Of a stretch of 64,000 bases of DNA, positions 1 through 9,676 are shown in pieces. The stretch's first letter is position 1, and the number at the start of each line of letters is the position of its first letter. This DNA comes from Nitzschia sp. pyKryTriq1 (taxonomy: Eukaryota; Bacillariophyta; Bacillariophyceae; Bacillariales; Bacillariaceae): positions 2,070,722 through 2,134,721 of the forward strand of contig OY101121.1 in NCBI GenBank assembly GCA_956465555.1, read 5' to 3'. Made by a program: the position numbers and the translations under genes. A model generated the notes under the pieces. The model was given only the letters and a program-made list of their open reading frames with translations, did no database searches and had not been told where the DNA came from.

Positions 1-948
1 TTTGCTTGGCTGGAGGCCAAAAGAAGAGATGCCAAGGCAACGCGAAAGATCGTCATCTTGGTGTGAGTAAAAGTAAAATGAGAGAGAAAGAAAGTGAAAA
101 CCCGCCGACCCGCCGGTCCCGTCGCGATACATACTGTACGGCAGGCGAGCCCCAAGGCGCCGCGTTCCATCGCGGAGGAAGGAATTCTGGCGCTCTGGGC
201 CCAAATCATCATGAAGGCTCATCATAATACCCCTCAGCTACTTGTTTTTGAAAAAATGTTCATAATATTCGACTTTATGCTTGGGGGTAACCAGATCACT
301 CCCCCGAAAGTGTGATTTACAAGTCACATCGCGAGCTCTACAGGTGCCTGGTACACTTTCTACATTCATGAGGTGCGCTTCGAGCTCGTATGACTCAAAT
401 TTCGTTCTCCTACTACTTGCTGGCTTGCTTCTCCTTGGACGTCAAACAACATTCCAAAACCTACAGCAACGAGGATAATAATCCATCCAGCAAACGCGAG
501 ATGAGCTATAGTACTAACAGTAGCTGCTGGTACTGGTACAGTATCGTAGTCTACGCTCGATGGCAAACAAAAAGAAGAGAATCTTGCTTCGACCGCCGAC
601 TGGCCTGCTTCCACGCACCGACAACAACGACAACACCATCGTCCGACCCTCGCGACGACGACCGACGACGACGAGGACAACTTCACTCTACTAGGTCCCT
701 ATACTTTGTTATATGTTGTTTGTAAGCTATCGTTATTTTGCCAGCATGCCAATAATATACTGTACCGGTACCGCAGATAACGAAGAAAGACGCCACACAC
801 GAAACATCTGATTCATACCCTACGAACCTCCTGAAAGCTAAAGCAGTCGATTTTTTGTCAAAGATATTCATAGTATTGGAAATTCGAGCCGTTGTTAACA
901 AGTTTCCTCATTCCTGACGAAAAAAGTTCGGATATCGTCATCATTATC
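1..948. other. Intergenic, no gene supported
   Basis: Short ORFs on both strands here have no recognisable domain and low-complexity composition. Nothing like a tRNA or a clear repeat is seen. The last 200 bases are presumably the promoter and 5' leader of the CX9C gene. Confidence 0.5.
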
Positions 949-1347
949 ATGGTCGACTGCAAGATCTTTAGCGATCGGCGCTTTAAATGTCATTCCGTCT
1001 ACGGAAAGCAAGGCGAAGATTGTCTCCACGAAGAATTAACCGAAAAACGGTGCCTCTCCTTGCATCACTGCCCTCGACAAGCCAAGGAATACTATGGAGA
1101 TGCCCCGATGACGACCAATAATAATACTGCTGACGCCACGCTCCCTTTTTTGGTCAACAAGGCGCTGTGTGCTTCCTGGGCCGAATCTTTTGCCTACGTC
1201 GATAAGGAATTGGAATTTGGACCTGATGTGGCGGCTCATCATCGGGATGCCAAGGAAATTGTGTCGAAAGATCGGGCCTTGAAACGAGAATGTCGAGATA
1301 TTGCCTTTACCTTGGCCCAGTGCTTGAGAAACAAAAAACTATTTTGA
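949..1347 (+). CDS. Twin CX9C (CHCH-like) protein, probable mitochondrial intermembrane-space factor
   Basis: A 132-residue protein. The first ATG in the open frame is at 949; the frame stays open upstream only to a non-ATG codon. Cysteines lie at 4/14 and 25/35, each pair exactly nine residues apart and separated by ten residues: a twin CX9C arrangement. A further Cys is at 41, and a third CX9C pair at 115/125 lies in a C-terminal helix. No cleavable presequence is evident, as is usual for substrates of the Mia40/Erv1 disulfide relay, which fold in the intermembrane space. Known twin CX9C proteins are small and act in respiratory-complex assembly or as accessory subunits; which one this is cannot be told. 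The His/Asn-rich middle (about 42-70) is probably a linker. Intronless. The family call rests on Cys spacing only. Confidence 0.75.
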   Translation: MVDCKIFSDRRFKCHSVYGKQGEDCLHEELTEKRCLSLHHCPRQAKEYYGDAPMTTNNNTADATLPFLVNKALCASWAESFAYVDKELEFGPDVAAHHRDAKEIVSKDRALKRECRDIAFTLAQCLRNKKLF

Positions 1348-2008
1348 AGGAAGCAACAACACCTGTGTGGTGGTTGAACGCTACCAACTTTCAAGTAGAC
1401 GATTTCGATTGACTTTTGTCGTCAATCCATCATGCTACGCATCAGTCGACGCGAATCATCTGTCAATTGGGACCTTTCAGTATCTTGAGACGTACGAGAA
1501 TCGGTGGATCTACTAATTTACGGATTGCTTGGAAGATGACAGACAACTACTAGAAAGACTCTGGCTCGACGAAAAAGTTAGGACAGTAACAACCAAGGAG
1601 CAAGTCAACTACGCGTACACACGCTATCGTTTTTAACATGAATAGATTGTGAACTATGCGAGGAGTCTCTACCGGTATTCAATGCTAACATGAACGTCAC
1701 TTTGGTAAGTCAATCCGAGAGATGGTCTACTAGTAGAGAAGTGACAAGTTACGACAGTCAATAGGATGTGATGTGAGATGGGGTAGAAAATAGCTTAGTC
1801 GCATTAATCGGACGTGGAAAAGTTTAGTCGAATTAATCGGAGTAATGCTAACGGCTGAGTGTATCGGCTCGGTGCGCCGTGCCCGCCAGCTAGATGCGCC
1901 GTGTGGCCGAATTCACGAGACGGTTTCCCATCAAACGCTTCCGACTGCGTTCTTCTTCCACATCCCATAAAATAATCATTGCATTCGTTCATTCGTGACC
2001 TGCTGACC
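1348..2008. other. Intergenic, no gene supported
   Basis: No coding frame with recognisable content. The stretch before 2009 should contain the promoter and 5' UTR of the vacuolar sorting receptor; no clear TATA box is seen. Confidence 0.5.
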
Positions 2009-3952
2009 ATGATGAACCTGAAGACTGGTGTTTTCTCAGCCTTTTTGGCTGCCGCCGGTCTATCCCATTCCGATGCGGCGGGTACGACAAGTCGTCTTCA
2101 AATTCAAGTGAGTTTGTTCGTCCTGTTATCTTTGGAGTTGCAAATGACCGAGGACTGCACTGGTCGCGGAAATCCTCGCGATCTTGCGCCGTGACCCCCA
2201 ACGACCGACACGTAGAAACAGTACTGAAAGCTAGGTAGAAATCTTCCTCCGATGCGCAAAAAGTGAGAAGGATCACACAGAAGTTCGCTTTTCCTTCATG
2301 CTTTTCGACCACCTAACTCTCCGACCATATGCATGCATTTGTATTTGTATTTGTACGAGTATGGCCTGAGTATGATACCACCACCATGTCGCTCACCATA
2401 TTGATCTATTGCTATCTTTTCCTTCCTTTTTTACCTGGTTGCGGTTGACTAATCATGCGCATTTCTATTTACCAACCAAAAGCTTCCCAAGGAGTTTCGC
2501 AAAACGGATGGATATGATCATCGCGAGGCTCTGTTTGGGTTACCTCCGTATGGAGGAGCCATTCAGCAGAATGTGTATTACGCAGATTCGACAATGTGTG
2601 ATTCTTCCGAGGACGCTGCTCGTGGTGGATTTCCCACTCGCGACAAGGACGAAAGTGGAAAAATGGCGCCTTGGAAGGCTCCTTTCATCTTGATGGTAGA
2701 TCGTGGGGACTGTACCTTTGTCATCAAAGTCCGGAACGCTCAAAAGGCAGGTGCCGCGGGTGTTTTGATCGCCGATGATACCTGTTTGTGCGACGCAGGA
2801 GATTCTTGTAAACCCGACAATGATTTCGAAGAGTGCGAAACCAAAGAGCCCATCATGGCGGACGATGGATCTGGCGCGGATATTACCATTCCTAGTTTCC
2901 TAATGTTCAAGCAAGATGCGGACCCCGTCAAGGATTACTTGAAGCAAAATAAGATGGTTCGAGCGGAAATGTCCTGGGCGCTTCCGGCACCCGATGCACG
3001 TGTCGAGTACGAACTGTGGACGACACCCAAGGAGGCGGTCAGTGCCCCACTCAAGAGCACGTTCCGCGAGGTGGCTGTCGCTTTGGGTGAACATGCCCAG
3101 TTCACACCTCATTTTTACATTTATGATGGTTTGTTCGCTGGATGCCGAGGATCGGACGGAGAAAACCAATGCTACAATCTTTGTACCAACAATGGACGCT
3201 ACTGTTCGACGGATCCGGATGACGACCTAGACAGAGGAATTTCTGGAGCTGATGTCGTCACCGAGTCCCTTCGTCAGATCTGTATCTGGAGAGAGTACGG
3301 AGATGATGGTGTAGGCCTTCCCTGGTGGGATTACATTGAGGAATTCGATTTCCGTTGTGATAAAGACGCAGACGATGGGAAGTTCTTTACCAATGAGCAA
3401 TGCATCAAGGATGCCATGCAACGATCGGGTGTCGATTACGACAAAGTCAAAAAATGTATGGATGATGCAGGTGGTCTCGAGGGCGATGGTGAAAACAATG
3501 TATTGGAGGAAGAACTTGTCGCTCGCGAGGCGTCCGGTGTCTTGATTTTGCCGTCCTTTTTTGTCAACCAAGCTCCACTTCGTGGTGCTCTCGTCACCAG
3601 TGAAGTTTTTGAGGCTATTTGCGCCGGTTTCATCTCCGGATCAGAACCTCCTGTCTGCCAGAAATGCGGGAAGTGTGGTGATGTCAACACATGCGTGGAA
3701 GTCGGATACTGTCCAGGATCCGGTTCGCCCAACTCGGTATCGGTCCCTGTCTTTGCTGCTTCCTTGGCGGGAGTTGTCGTGTGCTTTGGATTCATGGGAC
3801 TGATTCAGTGGCAAAGATCACAACGGCAAATGAGAGCTCAAGTCCGAGGAATCATGGCCGAATACATGCCTTTGGACGAGAACAATAAGGTCGATCAGGT
3901 GGGAATCCCGGATGACGAAGACCACGACGAGGATGGCGTCGAGCTGAATTAA
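2009..3952 (+). CDS. Vacuolar sorting receptor-like protein (PA domain, TM, YMPL tail)
   Basis: Two exons, 2009-2107 and 2483-3952, with a 375-nt phase-0 GT-AG intron; 522 residues. Exon 1 gives a signal peptide (hydrophobic 5-24). Exon 2 opens with the plant-VSR-like stretch around PPYGGA, then a protease-associated domain (VDRGDCTFVIKVRNAQKAGA region, about 95-180), a Cys-rich thioredoxin-like central region ending near 430, a very short Cys cluster (CQKCGKCGD) where plant receptors carry full EGF repeats, a transmembrane helix (about 456-480) and a cytosolic tail with YMPL at 494-497. YMPL is the tyrosine sorting signal of plant VSRs that binds AP-complex mu subunits, so the protein probably cycles between Golgi and vacuole/endosome carrying soluble cargo. 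It is shorter than the usual 600-plus residues because the EGF part is reduced. The tail ends in an acidic stretch. Confidence 0.92.
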
Positions 3953-4446
3953 TAATTAGGAGTGAACAACGAAACAACACTCGAAGGGCATGAGCGGGCA
4001 GTCAATCAACACCAACGCAATTATACATACATCACCACACTAAGAACTCGCACCCATAATACAACCACTACATAAATCCCATTTGTCCTTTCAGTTGCTC
4101 CATCGAACTCTAGAGTAGTCTTGACTCTCTAGTAGGGTAGACGAGGAATTCTGGTTGATGTAGAGATGCACACATGACGGAAGAAGAAACAATGATAATG
4201 ATGTAAATATTCGTCCATTATTCTAGTGCTCTACTCGCAATCAGCATCCAGAGCATAGCAGGATGGAAAATTGGACTAAAACGACTTTTTGGCCTTCTGT
4301 CGGTCCGCCGACCGCGGGAAGAGACAAAAGGCAAATTTCAGAGCTCGAACTCAAACGACGAGGTCGGGATGCACTTTACAGTACCGGTGCTGGTACCGTA
4401 CTCGTAGAGACAGCAACAAAAACGAACGAGCAGCGCGGCAGCGATT
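3953..4446. other. Intergenic 3' region, no gene supported
   Basis: Holds the 3' UTR of the sorting receptor. Only short chance ORFs are present and no repeat stands out. Confidence 0.5.
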
Positions 4447-4545
4447 TTACAGTAGCACGATGATGATGCGAACGAGCGATGCGACGATGATGAAAGTCAG
4501 CGTGCCAATGGAATAGACTGCAAGAATCGCTTCTTCCTGATTCAT
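4447..4545 (-). CDS. Possible 32-residue single-helix membrane peptide
   Basis: A minus-strand ATG at 4545 opens a 32-codon frame beginning MNQEEAILAVYS. After a short acidic head, most of the rest is one hydrophobic helix (about 7-32) containing a single Arg. It starts 58 bases from the divergent NDUFA9 ATG, so the two would share a promoter. The same frame stays open further upstream, but there it lies antisense to NDUFA9 exon 1 and has no recognisable content. I do not recognise a family. It may be a genuine micro-protein, the last exon of a spliced gene, or chance. Confidence 0.25.
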   Translation of the reverse strand: MNQEEAILAVYSIGTLTFIIVASLVRIIIVLL

Positions 4546-4603
4546 TCCTCTGTACCTGTAGGGGAATATTTCGTCAGTAGTAGTAGACAGGTTTTCAATC
4601 ACC

Positions 4604-5890
4604 ATGTTGAGGAGTCTCCAACGAGCAAGCGCCGTGAACGGGCGCCGGGCCCTAGCGACAGAGCCCTTTCTCCCTAAAATTACAGAGCGACGAGTGGAAG
4701 AGCAAGGTCCGGGTGGACGCGCTTCCAACGCTGGGCTCAGATTCGCGATCTTCGGAGCCACTGGTTTTCTCGGAAAGCATGTTTGTTTCCAACTAGGTAT
4801 GTGCGATCGGGGAGCAATATATTGAGGTATTGAGGTTTGTTCCGCAGTGTTGATAGTTTGTGTGATCTTACTGGTTGTTGCTCGTATGTGTTCGTTGGAT
4901 TTAATTTGATGTTCAGGCAAGAATGGTGCGTACGCGTACGTTGGCAACCGCGGAGACGAAGCCGAGCATCGAGATATCAAACCCATGTTCGATTTAGGGC
5001 ATACTCGCTTTGTTTTCTACAGCCCCAAGGATGTAGACTCGATGAAGGAGGTTATCGCAGATGCCGACATCGTTATCAACCTCATCTCGAAAACGCACGA
5101 GAGTCACCAACCCATTCAGATTGACAAATTCCCCTACGTGGGCTTTCAAAAGAACTATTCCTTTGAAGATGTGAATGTGGGAATCGCCAAGCAAATTGCC
5201 GAGCTGTGCGTGGAGATGCAAGTGGACAATTTGATCCATGTATCTTCTGCCAACGCTCGCGCAGATCACCCCTCTGAGTGGGCGCGTACCAAGTTCAAGG
5301 GAGAACAAGCAGTCAGGGAGGTTTATCCATGGGCCACCATTATCCGCCCAACACAATTGTTCGGAACTGAAGACAAGTTCCTCCATTATTATGCAAATAT
5401 GGCCAAGACCTTTGGCTTTGTTCCACTCATCGATGGTGGTAAATCCTTGACTCAACCTGTCTGGGCAGTGGATGTAGCCAAGACCATTGCTAGAGTCACA
5501 GATGACCCCCGCAAGTTTGAGGGCCGCACTATCGACTGTTTTGGTCCCTCTGATTACACTCATGATGAGTTGGCTCGTTTCGTGCTGGATCTCACCGAGC
5601 AACATTCCGCGCGCATCCTCCCCTTGCCCAAAGCGGCCTACTTTGCTATGGCTCGGGCTATGAACAATCAGTCATTGTTCTCTATGAACGAAGACATTGC
5701 CAAGGTCTGGTCCGAAAACTTTTTACCTCAAATGACTGAGGAAGAATACAAGGCTCAAGACGAGGAGGGCAAGATCTTGACCATGGCCGATGTGGGAATC
5801 ACTGCAACTCCTATTGAAAAGGAAGCATTTTCCTACTTGCATCGGTTCCGAGAAGCTGGTCACTTTGGTCGTGTGGATGGTTACCACTAG
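4604..5890 (+). CDS. NDUFA9: Mitochondrial complex I 39-kDa subunit (NDUFA9-like)
   Basis: Two exons, 4604-4796 and 4917-5890, joined by a 120-nt GT-AG intron that splits a Gly codon; 388 residues. The N-terminus is basic and hydroxylated (MLRSLQRASAVNGRRALAT), a mitochondrial presequence. The Rossmann dinucleotide motif GATGFLG is at 51-57 and the rest follows the atypical extended-SDR fold: HVSSANA, WARTKFKGE, RPTQLFGTEDKFL, DGGKSLTQPVWAVDVA. NDUFA9 is an accessory matrix-arm subunit of NADH:ubiquinone oxidoreductase that binds NADPH structurally. The catalytic Tyr of true SDRs is replaced by Trp in the YxxxK position (WARTK), consistent with a non-enzymatic subunit. Length agrees with animal and plant homologues. 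Confidence 0.93.
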
Positions 5891-7177
5891 AGATGGATGC
5901 CGGCTCATACAGTAGCTGCGATATCTCCCTGCAATATTTTACTCGGTGTACCTTTTATAATACACGGATAACGATGGATGGAATTTGCTCCTTGTTGTCG
6001 AAATTTTGCATTGCGTTGTGGAGTAGGAGTAGAGTACGAACATACTACGTGCTGTGCAGTACCAGGTATACGATTGTCTTAGCCAGTCGGGCGGGTAGGC
6101 GATGCAAAAGCGATGCTCATTTAAAATGCTACTGCGGAAACATTCACGACAAGCTAGAACGAACAACACTCGGCCCAGCGATGTAGACTTCGTACCAAAA
6201 ACAATTTCATCATGGAAACAAACTATGTACTTTCTTTGCAGCCAGCACAGACCCCTACTCTAGGTGTAGTAGTCTCTATCGGTATTTAGTGTCCATTATA
6301 GAAATGGTCTCGCATGTGCTGGTCGACACTATTCTCCAATGTCCTCGCTACTACCGGAGTAGTACCGGAGCTACAACCTGCTCTACTAGTAGACATTGCT
6401 CTCGAACATCAAGGTAGTAGTAGCTAAATTAGACAGTGGACTTTTTCGCTGCTTTAGCTCTCTACTCTACTCTACTCTACTCTACTACTAGTAGAGAGAG
6501 TATGTAGTAGAGAGAAGGCTAAATTTGTAGCGAGAACTCTCGCTCAGTCCCGACCGGCAGAGTAATGTGTCTTGCTCCCGTGGGTCTTCATATCCTCTGA
6601 GCACTTTTATTATTATGGTGTTGTGTCTCGTACCGGTACACTTTACTGCTTTTATGAGTGTCACAGCGAGCCGGTCAGCTTTTCTTTTTCCTCGTCTATC
6701 TTCCCGCGCAAAAATCGGTATTTTTGCTTGGTGTTGGGCGGGTGGAGGTTCTTTTGTCGAGGTCATTCTCATCACTCTCATCAATCAATCATCACATGTC
6801 TGATCCCGTGTCTTGGTCGTTGTCGACATACACACCCTTACTACGCGAGAGCACACAAGGATACTTGTACCGGCAAAGTCTCCGGCTCGAGTAGCCAAAC
6901 AGTGATATTATTTTACACGTCAAGAAGGAACCTCATTTCCACGGCGTTTACGAACATCAACGGACGTGCGACAACTTCCACGTTTTGTCGACAACGAAGG
7001 ATAAGACTGGAGTGGTTTTCGACAAGGTTGCGTGGATTGTTGGGGTCGACTGCCACCGTTTTGCATTGGAGCTACCTATATGGACAGTTCATTTCCCAGG
7101 TTAAGGTGGTGAATGCAGCAGGCATTATTACTGTTTGCATTTGAAAGATCTTTCCAGCAAAACAAACAAAAGCGACC
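5891..7177. other. Long intergenic region with simple repeats
   Basis: Contains a CTCTA-type simple repeat and a CTACTAGTAG palindrome near 6462-6500, and one copy of a dispersed repeat (listed separately). A 190-codon open frame at 6572-7144 is His/Ser/Cys-rich with no family features and was not accepted. The end of the region should hold the promoter of the coiled-coil gene. Confidence 0.5.
6393..6457 (+). repeat. Dispersed repeat, copy 1
   Basis: About 60 bases, including AAATTAGACAGTG, CTTTT and CGCTGCTTTA, recur at 40564-40615 with a few changes and one short gap. Both copies are followed by CTACTCTAC/CTAGTAG simple sequence. Origin unknown; possibly a remnant of a small mobile element. 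Confidence 0.6.
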
Positions 7178-9214
7178 ATGAGTGCTACTAACGCCCACTC
7201 ACCTGCACGCTCGCAAGATACCGACGGGAGCTACGACGAGAGTTACGATAAAGATGATGTGGTGGATGAAGTCTCGTCAGAAGGTGGGGAAGATAATGAT
7301 AGTCGATCAGACGAAGAAGTCGCTGACGACGAGGAGGAGGCACTTTCTTTGGACGACTTGTTGCAAGAAAAGAACGCTCGTATTGAGGCACTTGAACACT
7401 CGAATCGAATGAAGGACGAGCGGCTACAATTACTACAACAAAAGCTTAACGAGACCAAGGCAAAGCAAAAGGAAGGCATTTACTGGTTGCAATTGGAGTT
7501 GGATAATGCCCGTCGAGATAACGAGGCTACGGAAGAACAAATGGCCGAATTGATGAACGATTTAAAGGGCATGACCAAAATTCTAGACCCAAACGACGTA
7601 GCCAAAGAAGTTCTACGTGAGGATATTATTAAAAATTATGAAGTGGCATTGGCTTCCATGGACAATCAGATTACCATGATCAAGACGAGTGCTGGGGAAG
7701 TTGTGAAAACTCTCAAAGAAGAAATCGCAGATTTGATGGAAGACCGTGCCAGTCTGGAAGTGGACTTGTTGAACCAGTTGGCTGCTTTGAACAATGAAAA
7801 AACATCCCGTGAAGAAGAACTCGAACATGAGCTGAAAGCGAAAAATGATGTCATTCATCGTCTCACTTCGGCGGGTGGTACAGCGACGACATCCGCTGAA
7901 ACTGCAGATTTTGAAGAATACGAATCGGAGATCGGCCGATTAATGGACGTCCAAAAGAAGACACAGGAAAAGCTTTCCAAGACGCGCGAAGAAGCGAATG
8001 AGGAGATTCAAAGACTCGAATTAGCGAATGCCCAGCTAAAGTCGGATCTCGACCGGGCCGAGGATGACTTGGCAATGTTCCAGTCAGAGAACGATGCGCA
8101 AGAAACAATACAGGCCCTTCAGCTCATTTCACAAGAGCGAGAGGACACCATTGAGACTTTGGCAAGCGTAGCTGGTATCTGGGAAAAAGCGGACTCTGCT
8201 ATTACCGCATTGGAAGATTCTATGGATCAGCTTCGCCCCGACGACAGTATCGCTGTAAAAGGAGATAGGGAGCGGTTGCTCGCCACACTCGAGACGGCCG
8301 CGCTCGTGCATGGACAAATCAAGGTCTCTCTCATGCTGATCGAGCTCAAGCTTAGGAATCAATTACAGAGCCTGACGAATGACAAGATTAGCATGAGACA
8401 AGCTGGCACAAGTGACAAAACGGTCGTGGAACAAATGAAGTCTATACAGGGTGATGCCTTGAAGGTCTTATCTCAAGTAGAAACTAAATTGACGGCCCAA
8501 ATCCACGAAATGGAGAAGCGAGCACTTGAGGAAACAAAGCTAATGAAGACTGCTATCCAGCAGCGCTCGACAACTTTGGAAACAATGCAGGACGAACACA
8601 AAGCTCTGGAAGAGGAAATCGCTCGGCTGAAGTCTGTGCACGGCCAGTCTAACGGCAATCAGAAAAATGAGGAAGCCAAGTCGTCATCAGACCGGAGTAG
8701 CCACAGCACCGTTCTGAACGGAATCAGCAAGGCCATTGTTGACCAACTACAGCTGGAAGTTCTTCGAATATTGGAACGGGTGAAAGAAAAGAATGAGCTT
8801 ATACAAGCAATGAAGACAAAGATCACGGATCACAAGACAACAGAAGAGCGACTGAAAAAGGAACTGAAAAGGGCCCTACGGAAACCTCCAACACAGCTTA
8901 AGTCTCAGGAAAGCACCAAGTCAGCACCCGATAGCCCCCGGCGGTCGCCTCCAAAAGCTGTTGTCTCTACTATCAGTCCAAAAGCTGTGGTCGCTGCTAT
9001 TAGTCCAAGTCCGACGTCGCCGGCACCCCTCTCCCCTATGAAAACGAATTATCGGCAAAATCCAATCAGGACTCCACAGAGATTGACCTCCCCAGTTCCA
9101 ATGTTGAAGCCAAGTCCAAGAGAGGTTTCAAAGGGAAGACTTTTTGCAGGTCTATTGAGTCCAGAACATATACCGAAGAATGGAATATCTCCCAAATCGA
9201 ATTCTTCCAATTGA
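7178..9214 (+). CDS. Coiled-coil protein, 678 aa (shared-module family)
   Basis: Intronless, ATG at 7178. Residues 1-60 are acidic and disordered. About 60-600 are almost continuous heptad-type coiled coil, interrupted near 225-245 and 500-520. The last 90 residues are basic, Ser/Pro-rich with repeated SP sites (SPRRSPPKAVV, SPSPTSPAPLSP), likely phosphorylated by proline-directed kinases. About 145-230 (LREDIIKNYEVALASMD, EVVKTLKEEIADLMEDR) resembles the same-length module in the coiled-coil proteins at 19399-20232 and 20975-21847. No enzyme domain. The overall plan is like cytoskeletal, centrosomal or Golgi scaffold proteins, but a specific function cannot be assigned. The reading frame itself is secure. 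Confidence 0.85.
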   Translation: MSATNAHSPARSQDTDGSYDESYDKDDVVDEVSSEGGEDNDSRSDEEVADDEEEALSLDDLLQEKNARIEALEHSNRMKDERLQLLQQKLNETKAKQKEGIYWLQLELDNARRDNEATEEQMAELMNDLKGMTKILDPNDVAKEVLREDIIKNYEVALASMDNQITMIKTSAGEVVKTLKEEIADLMEDRASLEVDLLNQLAALNNEKTSREEELEHELKAKNDVIHRLTSAGGTATTSAETADFEEYESEIGRLMDVQKKTQEKLSKTREEANEEIQRLELANAQLKSDLDRAEDDLAMFQSENDAQETIQALQLISQEREDTIETLASVAGIWEKADSAITALEDSMDQLRPDDSIAVKGDRERLLATLETAALVHGQIKVSLMLIELKLRNQLQSLTNDKISMRQAGTSDKTVVEQMKSIQGDALKVLSQVETKLTAQIHEMEKRALEETKLMKTAIQQRSTTLETMQDEHKALEEEIARLKSVHGQSNGNQKNEEAKSSSDRSSHSTVLNGISKAIVDQLQLEVLRILERVKEKNELIQAMKTKITDHKTTEERLKKELKRALRKPPTQLKSQESTKSAPDSPRRSPPKAVVSTISPKAVVAAISPSPTSPAPLSPMKTNYRQNPIRTPQRLTSPVPMLKPSPREVSKGRLFAGLLSPEHIPKNGISPKSNSSN

Positions 9215-9676
9215 GAAGGGTTCTCGTCCAGTTGTTCGAGTGAGCTGCCCCTTTTGTCTTTTCAATCCGTGGAGGAATGCCCAAGAAAGCAGTCTCACTT
9301 CAGGCACTGTACAGTAGTACGGATGCGGGCTTTTTGTTAAAATATTTAGTATGGTACAGTTGCAATCTACCGGTACTCGTACTCGTACCTTGTGATATTC
9401 CATTTGATACATAGATACCATTAGGTCGGGGCAGTCTTGATAACTTTGATCGCGGTATTCGGACCTTGGGGATGACGTCACACGTCAGCCGGGCGGGCGG
9501 GAAGAACGAAAAAGAAAACACATCATCATCCCAACGAGATGGTGATGAGATGATGATGATGATGATCCGTCACCAAAACATTTCACCACATCATTATCAC
9601 TTTCTTCTTTCCACTGTTCTTGCACCCGTAGTGCCTCTCTCAAGAACACAACATAACACCACTTGTCTATCACGCA
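9215..9676. other. Intergenic, promoter side of the aldo/keto reductase
   Basis: Contains ATG/GAT simple repeats near 9540-9570 and a CGTACT cluster near 9375. No gene seen. Confidence 0.5.

Noticed and set aside
4546-4986. Upstream extension of the minus-strand frame antisense to NDUFA9 exon 1
   Set aside because: Content mirrors the NDUFA9 exon and has no independent features; only the last 32 codons are kept as a weak candidate.
6572-7144. 190-codon open frame upstream of the coiled-coil gene
   Set aside because: His/Ser/Cys-rich, no domain, start not in ATG context of neighbours; best explained as intergenic chance.
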